DNA of 64,000 nt from an uncultured Prevotellaceae bacterium (GTDB lineage Bacteria > Bacteroidota > Bacteroidia > Bacteroidales > Bacteroidaceae): contig CACXPX010000007.1 of NCBI GenBank assembly GCA_902769705.1, positions 62,001 through 126,000 of the forward strand, written 5' to 3'. The notes below the pieces were generated by a model. The model saw nothing but the letters and a program-made list of their open reading frames with translations. It searched no databases and was not told where the DNA came from. This document shows, in pieces, positions 16,978-26,765 of the stretch. How positions within the stretch are numbered: the first letter of the stretch is position 1; every line of letters starts with the position of its first letter. The position numbers were made by a program, and so were the translations under genes.

Positions 16978-19761
16978 ATGAAAAGACTAACTCTACTCTC
17001 GCTGCTCATGCTGTGGCTGACTGGTGCGTCGGCCGTGAACACGAAGACGGTGGTGGAGCAGGTGACCACAGCCGTGACCCTCACCGAAGACGTTGACTTC
17101 CACATCTCTTCAGCCGAGCCCTTCACCACGACGGGCAGCCTCGACATCAAGAATGTGGACCAGGCGGTCGTCATCTTCGACAACTTGCGTCCCAGCCAGG
17201 CTTTGGCCTATCTCGGCTTCATCAGCATCAACGGCCAGAAGGCGGCAAATCGGGTGAACTGCTATCTGAAGATTTACAACCGAGGCGCCATTCTGATGCC
17301 CCACAGTCCCAACATCAAGCCGCTTACCACCTACACCGAGTCCAACTTCGGGGGCGAGTCGTGCAATAACTACACCATCGGCCACAAAGACGGATTCATG
17401 CGCACGCTCTCTACGGCTCAGCTGAACAACCGCATCAAGTCGTTCCGCCTGAAGCGCGGCTACATGGTGACATTCTCCTTGCGCGATGAGGGGCGCGGCT
17501 ACAGTCGTTGCTTCATTGCCGACAAGGGCGACATTGAGGTGAACCTGCCGCCGCTGATGGCTGGCCGAGTGTCGTCGTATCGCATCTTCCATTGGAACGA
17601 CTGCAGCAAGTCGGGCATTGCCGACAATCTTAACGAGAATGTCAACGCGCTGCTTCACACCACATGGAGCTACACTTGGGGCGAGGGCCGAAGCATGGGA
17701 ACCGACTTTGAGTGCGTTCCCCACATGAACCATATCTATGGCCCGTCGGCTTCGACGCTGGGCTCCTCTGACTATTCCCCACACATCAAGACCGACAACG
17801 AACCTGGCAACAGCGCCGACCCGCAACCGGCCAGCGTGGAACAGGTGCTGGCACGATGGGAAGACCTGATGCGCACGGGCAAACGACTGATGACACCCTC
17901 GTCGCACGACGGCTCCATCGGTTGGATGAACGCGTTTGTAGACTCCATCGACAAGCGCGGTTGGCGTTGCGACATTGTGGACGTGCACTCCTATTGGGTG
18001 GAAGGCACTTACAACGGGCTGGAGAACAACTGGTATAAGAAATACCGCCGTCCCATCTGGATTTCCGAGTTCCTGTGGGGTGCCTCGTGGAACAACAACG
18101 GCATCTTCGGCTCGGGCATCAACAGAGACAATCCCACGCAGGCCGACTTGGAGCTGAACAAAACCAACATGTCGCGCATCTTGAACAACCTGAACAAGTG
18201 GGGATTCATCGAGCGCTACGCCTATTGGAACGGCGAGCGCAACTGCTCGAAAATCTATATGAATGGCAAACTGACGCCGCTCGGCGAGTTCTATGCTAAC
18301 ATGGATACGGGCGTGGGCTACAATTCGGCTTACGACTATATTCCCTCCGCTCCACCAGTTGCCGCTCCGCGCGTCATCAGCCACTCGTTCACGCCAAGCA
18401 CGGGAATCTTCAAGATGACTTTCCGCGACTCTAACGGCGAGCTCAACGACTCGGTGTTTGTGGAGCGCAAGGTGGGAGACGGCCCTTGGGAGTGCATCTA
18501 CACGGCGAAAATTGCCGAGAACGGCTACAGCTATGTGGTGGGCGACACCATTTCAGAGGGCGGTATGTACGCCTATCGCACTCATGCCCTGCTCTATAAC
18601 GGCCGCAACCTCTATTCGCCTGAAGTCTACAACGTGGTGGGAATGACAGAAGGCGAGGGCGCCTTGCAATTTGGAAAAATTACCACCGCCGTGACCGACA
18701 ACATCTTCAACTTCTTCGCCCACCCCTACGACAAGCAGCCGGTGGTGGTATTTGGTGGTCCGACCGCCAAAACCTTGTCCACCTATCCCGTTGAGCAGGT
18801 GGGCGAACTGGCTATGACCGACGAACGTTACACCAGCTTCGGCGCCAACATGCTGACGTGGACCGAGAGTGCTGGCGAAACGCCGTTTGCCGACGGAGCC
18901 GAGACCAGTTCCTATCTGGTTGTAGAGCCGGGCAACGGCACGATTGGCTCGCTCAACTATGAGGCTGGAATGGTGGCCGACGCCGAGGGAAATATGCTTG
19001 GCGTGGGTGCCGACGTTGTGGAAGTGAAGTTCAATCAGCCGTTTGCTGAGGCTCCCATGGTGATGGTTACGACGTATAACAACAAAAACAAGTATCCCGT
19101 TTCGGGGCGTGCGTTCGATGTTTCCAACGAGGGCTTCAAGCTTGTCGCACGCCGCCAGCACGCGCTGAATGGCACGATGCAGCCCGTCAACTTCTCATAT
19201 TTTGCCATCGACAAGGGAGAGGGAGAGACTCCAGAGGGCAAGAAATTCATGGTCGGCGCAGACCAGAAGACTTTCAGAGGAGCTATGGTGGAATTGCCCT
19301 ATGGATCGGCGCTGACGAATCCGGCTCCATTCGTGCAACTCCAGACGCAGAACCGCGATGTGGCGGGCATCATCCGAATTGCCCAGCAAAGCGACTCCTA
19401 CATGCGCGTGAGATTGCAGCTCGACCCCAGTTCGCCCAACGGTACGCTCAGCTCCCAGCAGCCTGCCAAAGAGATTGTTGGCTGGATGGTGGTGAGCGAT
19501 GACCCCAGCATAACTGTCATTCGCGACCTTACTGCTCCTGACGGCCACCGCCTGAACATTTGGCCTACGGTGGCCACGTATGCTATAGGCGTGAAAGATG
19601 CTGCCGCCACTTCGGCAAGTGTCTATTCGGCAAACGGAGCCTGCATGATGACCGTGGAACTGGTTGAAGGCCAAGCCACCATCGACGTCACGGCTTTGCC
19701 AGCCGGCATCTATGTGATTCGCACCAACGCCAACCATAGCGGAAAAATGGTGAAACGCTGA
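16978..19761 (+). CDS. Secreted glycoside hydrolase with GH128-like core and type IX sorting tail
   Basis: 927 residues with signal peptide (MKRLTLLSLLMLWLTGASA). An N-terminal beta domain (about 25-190) precedes a glycosyl hydrolase catalytic core (about 195-445) with likely catalytic Glu275 (TDNEPG) and Glu364 (WISEF), as in the Asl1/GH128 beta-1,3-glucanase clan. Beta-rich domains follow (Fn3-like near 455-560). The final 75 residues (SVYSANG...LPAGIYVIRTNANHSGKMVKR, in parts) form a type IX secretion sorting domain, so the enzyme should be exported to the surface. Substrate is not certain; a beta-glucan is an inference. It is a single gene ended by the terminator next to tRNA-Lys. Confidence 0.75.
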   Translation: MKRLTLLSLLMLWLTGASAVNTKTVVEQVTTAVTLTEDVDFHISSAEPFTTTGSLDIKNVDQAVVIFDNLRPSQALAYLGFISINGQKAANRVNCYLKIYNRGAILMPHSPNIKPLTTYTESNFGGESCNNYTIGHKDGFMRTLSTAQLNNRIKSFRLKRGYMVTFSLRDEGRGYSRCFIADKGDIEVNLPPLMAGRVSSYRIFHWNDCSKSGIADNLNENVNALLHTTWSYTWGEGRSMGTDFECVPHMNHIYGPSASTLGSSDYSPHIKTDNEPGNSADPQPASVEQVLARWEDLMRTGKRLMTPSSHDGSIGWMNAFVDSIDKRGWRCDIVDVHSYWVEGTYNGLENNWYKKYRRPIWISEFLWGASWNNNGIFGSGINRDNPTQADLELNKTNMSRILNNLNKWGFIERYAYWNGERNCSKIYMNGKLTPLGEFYANMDTGVGYNSAYDYIPSAPPVAAPRVISHSFTPSTGIFKMTFRDSNGELNDSVFVERKVGDGPWECIYTAKIAENGYSYVVGDTISEGGMYAYRTHALLYNGRNLYSPEVYNVVGMTEGEGALQFGKITTAVTDNIFNFFAHPYDKQPVVVFGGPTAKTLSTYPVEQVGELAMTDERYTSFGANMLTWTESAGETPFADGAETSSYLVVEPGNGTIGSLNYEAGMVADAEGNMLGVGADVVEVKFNQPFAEAPMVMVTTYNNKNKYPVSGRAFDVSNEGFKLVARRQHALNGTMQPVNFSYFAIDKGEGETPEGKKFMVGADQKTFRGAMVELPYGSALTNPAPFVQLQTQNRDVAGIIRIAQQSDSYMRVRLQLDPSSPNGTLSSQQPAKEIVGWMVVSDDPSITVIRDLTAPDGHRLNIWPTVATYAIGVKDAAATSASVYSANGACMMTVELVEGQATIDVTALPAGIYVIRTNANHSGKMVKR

Positions 19762-19838
19762 TTGGATACATCTCACCCCTTCCCCTCCGGAGGGGGACTT
19801 CGAGAAGAGTACGTCTGCGTACACCCTCGTTGACAAAC

Positions 19839-19875
19839 AAAAAAGCCGCATCTCAATCGGATGCGGCCTTTTTCT
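19839..19875. terminator. Bidirectional terminator between GH128-like gene and tRNA-Lys
   Basis: GCCGCATC (19845-19852) pairs with GATGCGGC (19860-19867), with an A-run before and a T-run after, so it can serve the tRNA on the minus strand and the glycosidase on the plus strand. Confidence 0.85.
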
Positions 19876-19951
19876 TGGTGACTCGCTTGGGGCTCGAACC
19901 CAAGACCCCAACATTAAAAGTGTTGTGCTCTACCAACTGAGCTAGCGAGTC
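19876..19951 (-). tRNA. tRNA-Lys (anticodon UUU)
   Basis: On the minus strand the acceptor stem GACTCGC/GCGAGTC, D-arm GCTC/GAGC, anticodon stem CAACA/TGTTG with loop CTTTTAA and T-arm with TTCGAGC all fold. The anticodon is TTT (Lys). Discriminator A and an encoded CCA end lie at 19879-19876. A TACCTTTG box (near 19995) lies upstream. Apart from this tRNA and the terminator, the 313-bp gap 19762-20074 holds nothing visible. Confidence 0.97.
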
Positions 19952-20074
19952 TCCCGATTAAATTTGTTGCCCTCAATTCAGAAAGCGAGTGCAAAGGTAC
20001 TAAGAAAAGATGAAAGATGAAGCATGAAAGATTAAAATTGCGGTCGAATTAAATAAAATTAACACGCAACCACC

Positions 20075-21214
20075 TTAATCGGCCGCTTCTTCCTTGTCGT
20101 TTTCCGCGTTTTTGCCTTCGTTTTTCCTCATCTCCAACCTCAGGTCAATCTCGTGCTCACGCGTGACGTAGCGTTGCCAATAGGCCATGATGAGCGTCGT
20201 GAGCGGCAGGGCGATAATCAGTCCGATGAACCCCAGCAGCGCACCCCACACCGAGAGCGACAGCAGCAGAATGGCGGGGTTGAGACCCATTGCGGTTCCC
20301 ATGATTTTCGGAGTTACCACCATGTCGATAATCACCTGCACGATGGCAAACACGGCCACGGCTCCTGCCAGAATCACCCAGAAGTTCTGCCCCGTGTCGG
20401 CGGCTTTTAGCAAGGCGAGGAAGGCGGTCGGAATCAGCGCGAACGTGTGCAGATAGGGCACTAGGTCGAGGATTCCGATGAGTATTCCAAGTCCGATGGC
20501 CATTGGGAAGTCGATGATGGTGAAGCCGATGCAGAACAGAATGCCCATCGTGAGTGCCACCAGTCCTTGTCCGCGGATATAGTTGTTCAGCTCGCGCTCC
20601 ACGTCCTTCATCAGTTCCGTCCAGAACGGGCGCGACTTCTTGGGGAATATCTTGATCCAGTTGTTGGTCAGGTATTCGTAGTCGAGCAGGATGAAGAACA
20701 TATACAACAAGGTGATGAGCGAGGCGATGATGCTGATGACAATGCTCGCCGTATGACCTAAGAATGAAAACAATTTGGGCATTGCCGTCTGCAGGGCGTC
20801 GGTGAAGTCTTTGCTCTTGAAGAAGTCGGTGATAGCCGTCTGGTTGTCCTTCACCCATTGGTTGATGGTCTCGGGAATGCTTGTGATGTGGGCGGTCGAC
20901 TGAATGTATTTCGTGGACAGTTCAACCAACTTCTGGAACTGCTCAATCATGGGCGGGATGATGAGCCAAATCACACCCGTGACAATGGCAATCACGACGA
21001 TGAGCGTGATAATGATGCTCAAGACACGGTTGCGCACATGGAGCTTGAATTGCACGAACTTCACGGCCGGATAGAGCAGATAGGCCAAGAACCATGCGAT
21101 GAAGAACGGCAACAGCACGCTGCTGAGCCGGTTAACCAGGAACAACACTCCGAAGACGAGTAGGCCGATTCCCACCCATCTCACTAATTTGTCGAATGTG
21201 ATTTTCTGTTGCAT
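20075..21214 (-). CDS. AI-2E/PerM-family transporter
   Basis: Polytopic inner-membrane protein of 379 residues with eight or so hydrophobic segments. The family pattern is visible in PFFIAWFLAYLLYPAV, a central amphipathic region, and DLVPYLHTFALIP plus GLNPAILLLSLSVWGALLGFIGLIIALPLTT (in parts). Members export AI-2 or act as Na+/H+ antiporters in some bacteria; the substrate here is unknown. The C-terminus is charged (Glu/Lys/Asp). Confidence 0.88.
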   Translation of the reverse strand: MQQKITFDKLVRWVGIGLLVFGVLFLVNRLSSVLLPFFIAWFLAYLLYPAVKFVQFKLHVRNRVLSIIITLIVVIAIVTGVIWLIIPPMIEQFQKLVELSTKYIQSTAHITSIPETINQWVKDNQTAITDFFKSKDFTDALQTAMPKLFSFLGHTASIVISIIASLITLLYMFFILLDYEYLTNNWIKIFPKKSRPFWTELMKDVERELNNYIRGQGLVALTMGILFCIGFTIIDFPMAIGLGILIGILDLVPYLHTFALIPTAFLALLKAADTGQNFWVILAGAVAVFAIVQVIIDMVVTPKIMGTAMGLNPAILLLSLSVWGALLGFIGLIIALPLTTLIMAYWQRYVTREHEIDLRLEMRKNEGKNAENDKEEAAD

Positions 21215-21228
21215 TGGGATTGTCGTTT

Positions 21229-21810
21229 TTATTCTTCGCTACTCGTAGCCGCCTTATAGCATTCGCGGCAGAGCGGCTCGTATTCGTGCGTCTCGCCCAG
21301 CAGCACCCGCTTGTCGCCAGGCACCAAGCGGTGGCTCACGTAGGCCAGGTTTCCGCACTTCACGCAAATGGCGTGCACCTTCGTCACGTCGTCGGCAATG
21401 GCACACAGGGCAGGCATCGGCCCGAAAGGCTTGCCTCGGAAGTCCATGTCGAGCCCCGCCACAATGACGCGCACGCCACGGTTGGCCAGCTCGTTGCAGA
21501 CGTCCACAAGACCCTCGTCCATGAACTGAGCCTCGTCAATGCCCACCACCTCGATGTCGGCAGACAACAACAGAATGGCCGACGAATGCTCCACAGGCGT
21601 CGAGGGAATGGCGTTCTGGTCGTGGCTCACCACATCAGCATCCGAGTAGCGGGTGTCGATGGTGGGCTTGAAAATCTCCACCTTCTGCTTCGCAAACTTC
21701 GCACGCTTCATTCTCCGGATGAGTTCCTCGGTCTTACCCGAGAACATCGACCCGCACACCACTTCAATTCTTCCGGGGCGGTGTGGCTCCCCTGCTAAAT
21801 TTCCTATCAT
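21229..21810 (-). CDS. tdk: Thymidine kinase
   Basis: Type II thymidine kinase of about 193 residues that phosphorylates thymidine for dTTP salvage. Walker A is [11 protein letters not shown], Walker B region VVGIDEAQF, and the zinc-binding cysteines are in the CVKCGN and CRECY pairs. The start at 21810 (MIGNLAGEP) is chosen because the longer ORF to 21849 would run through the promoter at 21819-21850. It lies 14 bp upstream of the AI-2E family gene. Confidence 0.95.
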   Translation of the reverse strand: MIGNLAGEPHRPGRIEVVCGSMFSGKTEELIRRMKRAKFAKQKVEIFKPTIDTRYSDADVVSHDQNAIPSTPVEHSSAILLLSADIEVVGIDEAQFMDEGLVDVCNELANRGVRVIVAGLDMDFRGKPFGPMPALCAIADDVTKVHAICVKCGNLAYVSHRLVPGDKRVLLGETHEYEPLCRECYKAATSSEE

Positions 21811-21818
21811 ATTGTTTG

Positions 21819-21850
21819 CAAAAATACAAAGACGTTTTAAAAATTGCAAA
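21819..21850 (-). promoter_or_regulatory. Consensus promoter of tdk
   Basis: Minus strand: TTTG (21847-21850), 20 bp, TATTTTTG (21819-21826). The ATG follows 8 nt after the box, so the leader is very short or absent. Confidence 0.8.
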
Positions 21851-21865
21851 GAAATAGAGTGTTTT

Positions 21866-21897
21866 TTTGCATGTAAAGATTATTTAACCTATATTTG
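21866..21897 (+). promoter_or_regulatory. Consensus promoter of rsmI, divergent from tdk
   Basis: TTTG (21866-21869), 20 bp, TATATTTG (21890-21897). The start codon at 21907 lies 9 nt after the box, again implying a nearly leaderless transcript. Confidence 0.8.
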
Positions 21898-21906
21898 TGC
21901 CCTGAT

Positions 21907-22611
21907 ATGGGCATACTTTACATTGTACCCACCCCCGTGGGCAATATGGAGGACATGACGCTACGTGCCATTCGCATCCTGAAAGAGGCCGATGTGGTGC
22001 TGGCTGAAGACACCCGCACGTCGGGCATCTTGTTGAAACACTTTGGCATTCAGCAGCACCTCATGTCGCATCACAAGTTCAATGAGCACGGAACCACCGC
22101 GGGCGTCATCGAGCGCCTGAAGGCCGGCCAGACCGTCGCCCTCATCAGCGATGCAGGCACCCCAGGCATCAGTGACCCTGGCTTCTTCCTTGTGCGCGAG
22201 GCTGCCAAAGCCGGCATCGAGGTGCAGACCTTGCCCGGAGCCACGGCCTGCATACCCGCCCTGGTGTCGTCAGGATTGCCGTGCGACCGCTTCTGCTTCG
22301 AAGGATTCCTGCCCCAGAAGAAAGGCCGCCAGACCCATCTGGAATCGTTGTGCGACGAGCCGCGCACCATGGTGTTCTACGAGTCGCCCTACCGCCTCTT
22401 GAAGACCCTCCAGCAGTTGGCTGAGCTCATGGGAGGCGACCGCCAAGTGAGCGTCTGCCGCGAAATATCGAAAGTCCACGAAGAGAGCGTCCGAGGCACA
22501 CTCGACGAAGTCATCGCCCATTTCACCCAAACCGAGCCACGCGGCGAAATCGTCATCGTGCTGGCAGGATGCGGAAAGAGAGAGAAAACAAAACCAAATA
22601 AAAAAGAATGA
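21907..22611 (+). CDS. rsmI: 16S rRNA (cytidine1402-2'-O)-methyltransferase
   Basis: SAM-dependent tetrapyrrole-methylase-fold enzyme of 234 residues. Signatures are LYIVPTPVGNMEDMTLRA, AEDTRTSGILLKHF, ALISDAGTPGISDPG and LPGATACIPALVSSGLP. MGILYIVPTP at 21907 is the family start. Its stop overlaps the next start (ATGA). Confidence 0.96.
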   Translation: MGILYIVPTPVGNMEDMTLRAIRILKEADVVLAEDTRTSGILLKHFGIQQHLMSHHKFNEHGTTAGVIERLKAGQTVALISDAGTPGISDPGFFLVREAAKAGIEVQTLPGATACIPALVSSGLPCDRFCFEGFLPQKKGRQTHLESLCDEPRTMVFYESPYRLLKTLQQLAELMGGDRQVSVCREISKVHEESVRGTLDEVIAHFTQTEPRGEIVIVLAGCGKREKTKPNKKE

Positions 22612-23471
22612 TTATGAAGAAAATTTTTTATGTGGCAGCCGCATTGATGATGCTCGTTGCAACAGGATGTAAGGAGGAACAGCGTTCGCAAGCCTTGACG
22701 GCCGAGTCGACACAAATTGACTCTCTGGAGAAAATCATCGACCAGAAGGACAATGAAATCAACGACATGATGTCAACGCTCAACCAAATCCAGCAAGGCT
22801 TCCGTGAAATCACAGAGGCCGAGAACCGCGTCACCATCGCCAAAGACGGCGAGCGTGCAGACAAAGCCCAGCAGATTCGCGAGAACATGAAGTTCATCGC
22901 CAACAAGATGAAGGCCAACCGCGACCTCATCAACAAACTGCGCCAGCAAGTGCGCGAGAGCTCAGTGAAAGGCGACCAGCTCAAATCCACCATCGACGAA
23001 ATGGTGAAGCAGCTCGAAGAGAAAGACCAGCAGCTCGAACAGCTCCGCGCCGAACTTAACACCAAGGACATCCACATCGCCGAACTCGACGAGACCATTA
23101 CCAACCTTAACACCAATGTCACCACACTCACCGAGGACAACCAGCAGAAGTCCCAAACCATCTCTACCCAGGACAAGCAGCTCAACACCGCGTGGTTCGT
23201 CTTCGGAACCAAGAAAGAACTTAAAGAGCAGCGCATCCTCGACGGCGACCGCGTGTTACAGGCCAACTTTAACAAGAGCTATTTTACAAAAATCGACATC
23301 CGCGTAGACAAGGAAATCAAACTCTATTCAAAGTCAGCAAAAATCCTGACCTCGCACCCCGCCAGCAGCTACACTCTGCAGCAGGACGCCAACAAGCAAT
23401 ACATCCTCCGCATCACCAACCCGCAGATCTTCTGGTCCACCAGCAAGTATCTCGTCGTGATGGTGAAGTAA
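22608..23471 (+). CDS. Coiled-coil lipoprotein, function unknown
   Basis: 287 residues; MKKIF at 22614 is an equally good start. Signal peptide with lipobox (LVATGC) is followed by a long Gln/Glu/Lys heptad-rich region (about residues 30-185) predicted to be coiled coil, then a small globular C-terminal domain (about 190-285). I recognise no enzyme motif. It overlaps rsmI by 4 bp and is followed by a terminator, so the two are co-expressed. Confidence 0.75.
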   Translation: MIMKKIFYVAAALMMLVATGCKEEQRSQALTAESTQIDSLEKIIDQKDNEINDMMSTLNQIQQGFREITEAENRVTIAKDGERADKAQQIRENMKFIANKMKANRDLINKLRQQVRESSVKGDQLKSTIDEMVKQLEEKDQQLEQLRAELNTKDIHIAELDETITNLNTNVTTLTEDNQQKSQTISTQDKQLNTAWFVFGTKKELKEQRILDGDRVLQANFNKSYFTKIDIRVDKEIKLYSKSAKILTSHPASSYTLQQDANKQYILRITNPQIFWSTSKYLVVMVK

Positions 23472-23497
23472 ACGCAGACATACCCCGATTCAAACAT

Positions 23498-23536
23498 AAA
23501 GGCCAGCGGACTCGTAAGCAGTCTGCTGGCCTTTTA
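23498..23536. terminator. Bidirectional terminator between lipoprotein gene and tadA
   Basis: AAAGGCCAGCGGACT (23498-23512) pairs with AGTCTGCTGGCCTTT (23520-23534) with one G-T pair. A- and T-flanks suit both converging genes. Confidence 0.85.
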
Positions 23537-23557
23537 TCTATATTTTGTTTTTCTGTT

Positions 23558-24007
23558 TCATCTCTTTTCTTTGAAGAACTGCTGCATGAGGGCTCGGCAT
23601 TCTTCTTCTAGGACTCCGCGGGTGACGGTGCATTTGGGATGGAGGGCGTTGGGTGCGAAGCGCTGAAACCCCCGCTTCTCGTCATCGGCTCCATAGACCA
23701 GTCGGCCTATCTGCGCCCACCCGATGGCTCCGGCGCACATGGTGCAAGGCTCCACGGTGACATAGAGCGTACATTGGGGTAGGTATTTGCCTCCGAGCTG
23801 GTTGGCAGCCATTGTGATGGCTTGCATCTCGGCATGGGCAGTGACGTCGACGAGGGTCTCTGTCAGGTTGTGGGCACGGGCAATGATGCGGTCGCCGCAT
23901 GCGATAACGGCTCCGATGGGTATCTCGCCAGCTGCTCGGGCTAGTTCGGCTTCGGCAAGTGCCTTGCGCATGAAGTTTTCGTCAATGTCTTGTTGTTTCT
24001 TGTCCAT
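23558..24007 (-). CDS. tadA: tRNA adenosine(34) deaminase TadA / nucleoside deaminase
   Basis: Zinc deaminase of 149 residues. The catalytic core is visible: His58-Ala-Glu60 (TAHAEMQAI) and Pro87-Cys88-x-x-Cys91 (EPCTMCAGAI). Most likely it converts A34 of tRNA-Arg to inosine, although a free guanine or cytosine deaminase role cannot be excluded from the core alone. It is a single gene with its own consensus promoter. Confidence 0.88.
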   Translation of the reverse strand: MDKKQQDIDENFMRKALAEAELARAAGEIPIGAVIACGDRIIARAHNLTETLVDVTAHAEMQAITMAANQLGGKYLPQCTLYVTVEPCTMCAGAIGWAQIGRLVYGADDEKRGFQRFAPNALHPKCTVTRGVLEEECRALMQQFFKEKR

Positions 24008-24052
24008 AGGGTTGGAGTTTTCGAGGAGTGTTCTTTATCCGCTTTTTGTTTG

Positions 24053-24083
24053 CAAATGTACGACTATATTTTGCAAAAACAAA
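24053..24083 (-). promoter_or_regulatory. Consensus promoter of tadA
   Basis: Minus strand: TTTG (24080-24083), 19 bp, TACATTTG (24053-24060). Confidence 0.75.
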
Positions 24084-24262
24084 GGGTTGGGGCTGAAAAT
24101 ATGGTTTCGCGCTCGAAAATGTTGAAAAAAAGGCTGAGAACCTCCCCGCCTAATACAATAACTGAGGAGGGGAATGCGTTATATATAATAAGGTGGCCAA
24201 GAAGCCCTTGAAGTGGAGCTTGCGAAACTTCAGTAAGGAATATAAGCTGAAAACTAAACGAT

Positions 24263-26716
24263 ATGAAAAAGAAACTTTTTTTATTGCTGCTCTTGTTTGT
24301 GGCAGCCATTGATGTGACTCATGCACAAGACCGTAAGTTGTGGTACTCCGCTCCTGCCCAGGGTTGGCTGGAGGCCTTACCCATTGGCAACAGCCGGATG
24401 GGCGGTATGGTTTATGGCGGAACGGCTCGCGAGGTGATTGCCTTGAACGAGGAGACTTTCTGGTCGGGCGGCCCACACAACAACAACCCAAAGGATGCGC
24501 TGCCTCATCTGAAGGCTGTACGCGACAGCATCTTCGCTGGCAACGAGATGTATGCGGAGCAGGTGACCGCCAAGCATTTTGTGGTGGGACCTCACGGTAT
24601 GCGCTTCCTGCCTCTAGGCAACGCCGTGCTGACGTTCCCGAAGGTGGGCGAGGTGGAAAACTATTATCGCGACCTGAACCTCGAGAATGCTACGGCCACC
24701 ACCCAGTATCGGTCGAACGGCGTGGGCTATCGGCGCACGGCATTTGCTTCGATTCCCGATGGCGTGATGGTTGTCAGGATTGAGGCCGACAAGAAGGGTG
24801 CGCTCGACTTCTCGATGGGCTTTGAGGGCGAACTGAAGAATGAAGTAAGCGCCGAGGGTGGAATGCTGACGGCTGTGGTCGAGGGCGTTGAACAAGAAGG
24901 CGTGAAGGCTGGTCTGAAGGCTGAATGTCGCATGCTGGTGGAGAGCGATGGCCGCACGGAGTGTCGTGAGGGCAAGGTGGTGGTGGTAGGTGCAACAACT
25001 GCTACCATTCGCATTGTTGCTGCTACCAATTTCGTGAACTATCACGACGTGAGCGGAAATGCCCAAGCGCGAAACGAGTCGGTGCTGGCTGGCGCCACGC
25101 GACTGAAATACGACAATCTGCTGAAGCGCCATGTGGCTGCTTATAGGGAGCAATTTGCCCGTGTGAGCCTCACACTGCCCGTCTCAGAGGCATCGAAGCT
25201 GGAGACCGACAAGCGTGTGGAGCAGTTTGCCCAAAACGAGGGCAACATCACCGACATAGACCTCGTGGCGCTGATGTTCCAATATGGCCGCTATCTGCTC
25301 ATCTCCTCGTCGCAACCGGGAGGTCAGGCCGCCAACCTGCAAGGCGTGTGGAACGACAAGCTGAATGCTCCCTGGGACAGCAAATATACCATCAACATCA
25401 ACGCGGAGATGAACTACTGGCCTGCCGACATCACCAACTTGGCAGAGACGCAGATGCCCCTCTTCTCGATGATGAAGGACTTGAGCGAAACAGGCTCCAT
25501 TACCGCCCGCCAGATGTACGACTGCGGCGGATGGGTGGCCCATCACAATACCGACATCTGGCGCATTGCAGGTCCCGTTGACGGTCCGCAATGGGGAATG
25601 TTCCCCACGGGTGGTGCTTGGCTGACGACACACATCTGGCAGCATTACCTCTATTCGGGCGATAAGAAGTTCCTGACGGAGATGTATCCCGTGCTGAAAG
25701 GAGCTGCCGACTTCTTGCTCGACTATCTGCAGACCGACCCGCGAACAGGGTGGCTGGTGACCGTTCCCACGGTCTCGCCCGAGCATGGTCCGATGGGCAC
25801 TCGTACGCCCCTGACAGCTGGCGCAACAATGGACAACCAGATTGTATTTGATGTACTGAGTGCCACGCAGAAGGCAACCCACATCGTGAAGCCCAACCTT
25901 GCCTACGAGCAACGGTTGGCTGCCACTATCCAGATACTTCCGCCCATGCAGGTGGGGCAGTATGGGCAGTTGCAGGAGTGGCAGCAGGACGGGGACGACC
26001 CCAACGACCAGCACCGCCACATCTCGCATTTGTATGGGCTTTATCCGTCGAACCAGATATCGCCCTATAGCAATCCCAAACTGTTTGCCGCCGCCGCAAT
26101 GACTTTGAAGCAACGTGGCGATATGGCTACGGGTTGGAGTTTGGGTTGGAAAATCAACTTCTGGGCTCGTATGCTCAATGGCGACCACGCGTTCAAGATC
26201 ATCAGCAACATGCTGCACTTGCTGCCCGACGACAGATCGGCAAGAAGATATCCCAACGGCCGCACTTACCCCAACCTCTTCGATGCTCACCCGCCATTCC
26301 AGATTGACGGTAACTTCGGCTACACGGCTGGCGTTGCCGAGATGCTTGTGCAAAGCCACGACGGAGCTGTGCATCTGTTGCCGGCCCTTCCTAGAGAATG
26401 GAGCGAGGGCGAGGTGAAAGGCTTGCGCACGCGCGGAGGATGCGAGGTGGACATTACCTGGTCTGGCGGGCGACTACAGAAGGCCACCCTTCGCTCTACA
26501 TTGGGCGGCGTGATTCGCATTCGCTCCTATGTGCCTTTGAAGGGCTTGAAAGTGGCGAAAGGCGATTGTCCGAACGAAATGCTGGCTCCCGCAGAGGTAA
26601 AGACTCCGCTGATTTCTGACAAGCTTCAGAACCCCAACGTCCCCATATTGCAAAAGGTTTATGAGTATGACCTACCGACAAAGGCGGGCAAGACCTATAA
26701 CCTGATGGCTGAGTAA
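24263..26716 (+). CDS. GH95-family alpha-L-fucosidase, secreted
   Basis: 817 residues with signal peptide (ending near THAQD). The GH95 N-terminal beta domain starts directly (WYSAPAQGWLEALPIGNSRMGGMVYGG). The (alpha/alpha)6 catalytic barrel follows, with NINAEMNYWPAD, GGWVAHHNTDIWR, HRHISHLYGLYP and FDAHPPFQIDGNFGYTAGVAEML. The family removes terminal alpha-1,2-fucose or, in some members, L-galactose from glycans. The gene stands alone with no SusC/SusD neighbours. The 5' region (24126-24262) has a CCTCC/GGAGG dyad of unknown role. Confidence 0.93.
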   Translation: MKKKLFLLLLLFVAAIDVTHAQDRKLWYSAPAQGWLEALPIGNSRMGGMVYGGTAREVIALNEETFWSGGPHNNNPKDALPHLKAVRDSIFAGNEMYAEQVTAKHFVVGPHGMRFLPLGNAVLTFPKVGEVENYYRDLNLENATATTQYRSNGVGYRRTAFASIPDGVMVVRIEADKKGALDFSMGFEGELKNEVSAEGGMLTAVVEGVEQEGVKAGLKAECRMLVESDGRTECREGKVVVVGATTATIRIVAATNFVNYHDVSGNAQARNESVLAGATRLKYDNLLKRHVAAYREQFARVSLTLPVSEASKLETDKRVEQFAQNEGNITDIDLVALMFQYGRYLLISSSQPGGQAANLQGVWNDKLNAPWDSKYTININAEMNYWPADITNLAETQMPLFSMMKDLSETGSITARQMYDCGGWVAHHNTDIWRIAGPVDGPQWGMFPTGGAWLTTHIWQHYLYSGDKKFLTEMYPVLKGAADFLLDYLQTDPRTGWLVTVPTVSPEHGPMGTRTPLTAGATMDNQIVFDVLSATQKATHIVKPNLAYEQRLAATIQILPPMQVGQYGQLQEWQQDGDDPNDQHRHISHLYGLYPSNQISPYSNPKLFAAAAMTLKQRGDMATGWSLGWKINFWARMLNGDHAFKIISNMLHLLPDDRSARRYPNGRTYPNLFDAHPPFQIDGNFGYTAGVAEMLVQSHDGAVHLLPALPREWSEGEVKGLRTRGGCEVDITWSGGRLQKATLRSTLGGVIRIRSYVPLKGLKVAKGDCPNEMLAPAEVKTPLISDKLQNPNVPILQKVYEYDLPTKAGKTYNLMAE

Positions 26717-26765
26717 AGGGATTTTAACGGAACTATAGCTTAAAGGTTAAAGGAAAAAAGAAAAG

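Noticed and set aside
17110-18384. 424-codon open frame antisense to the GH128-like gene
   Set aside because: Shadow frame caused by codon bias; the plus-strand protein has a clear domain structure.
25184-26374. 396-codon open frame antisense to the GH95 gene
   Set aside because: The GH95 motifs cover the same stretch on the plus strand; no independent support.
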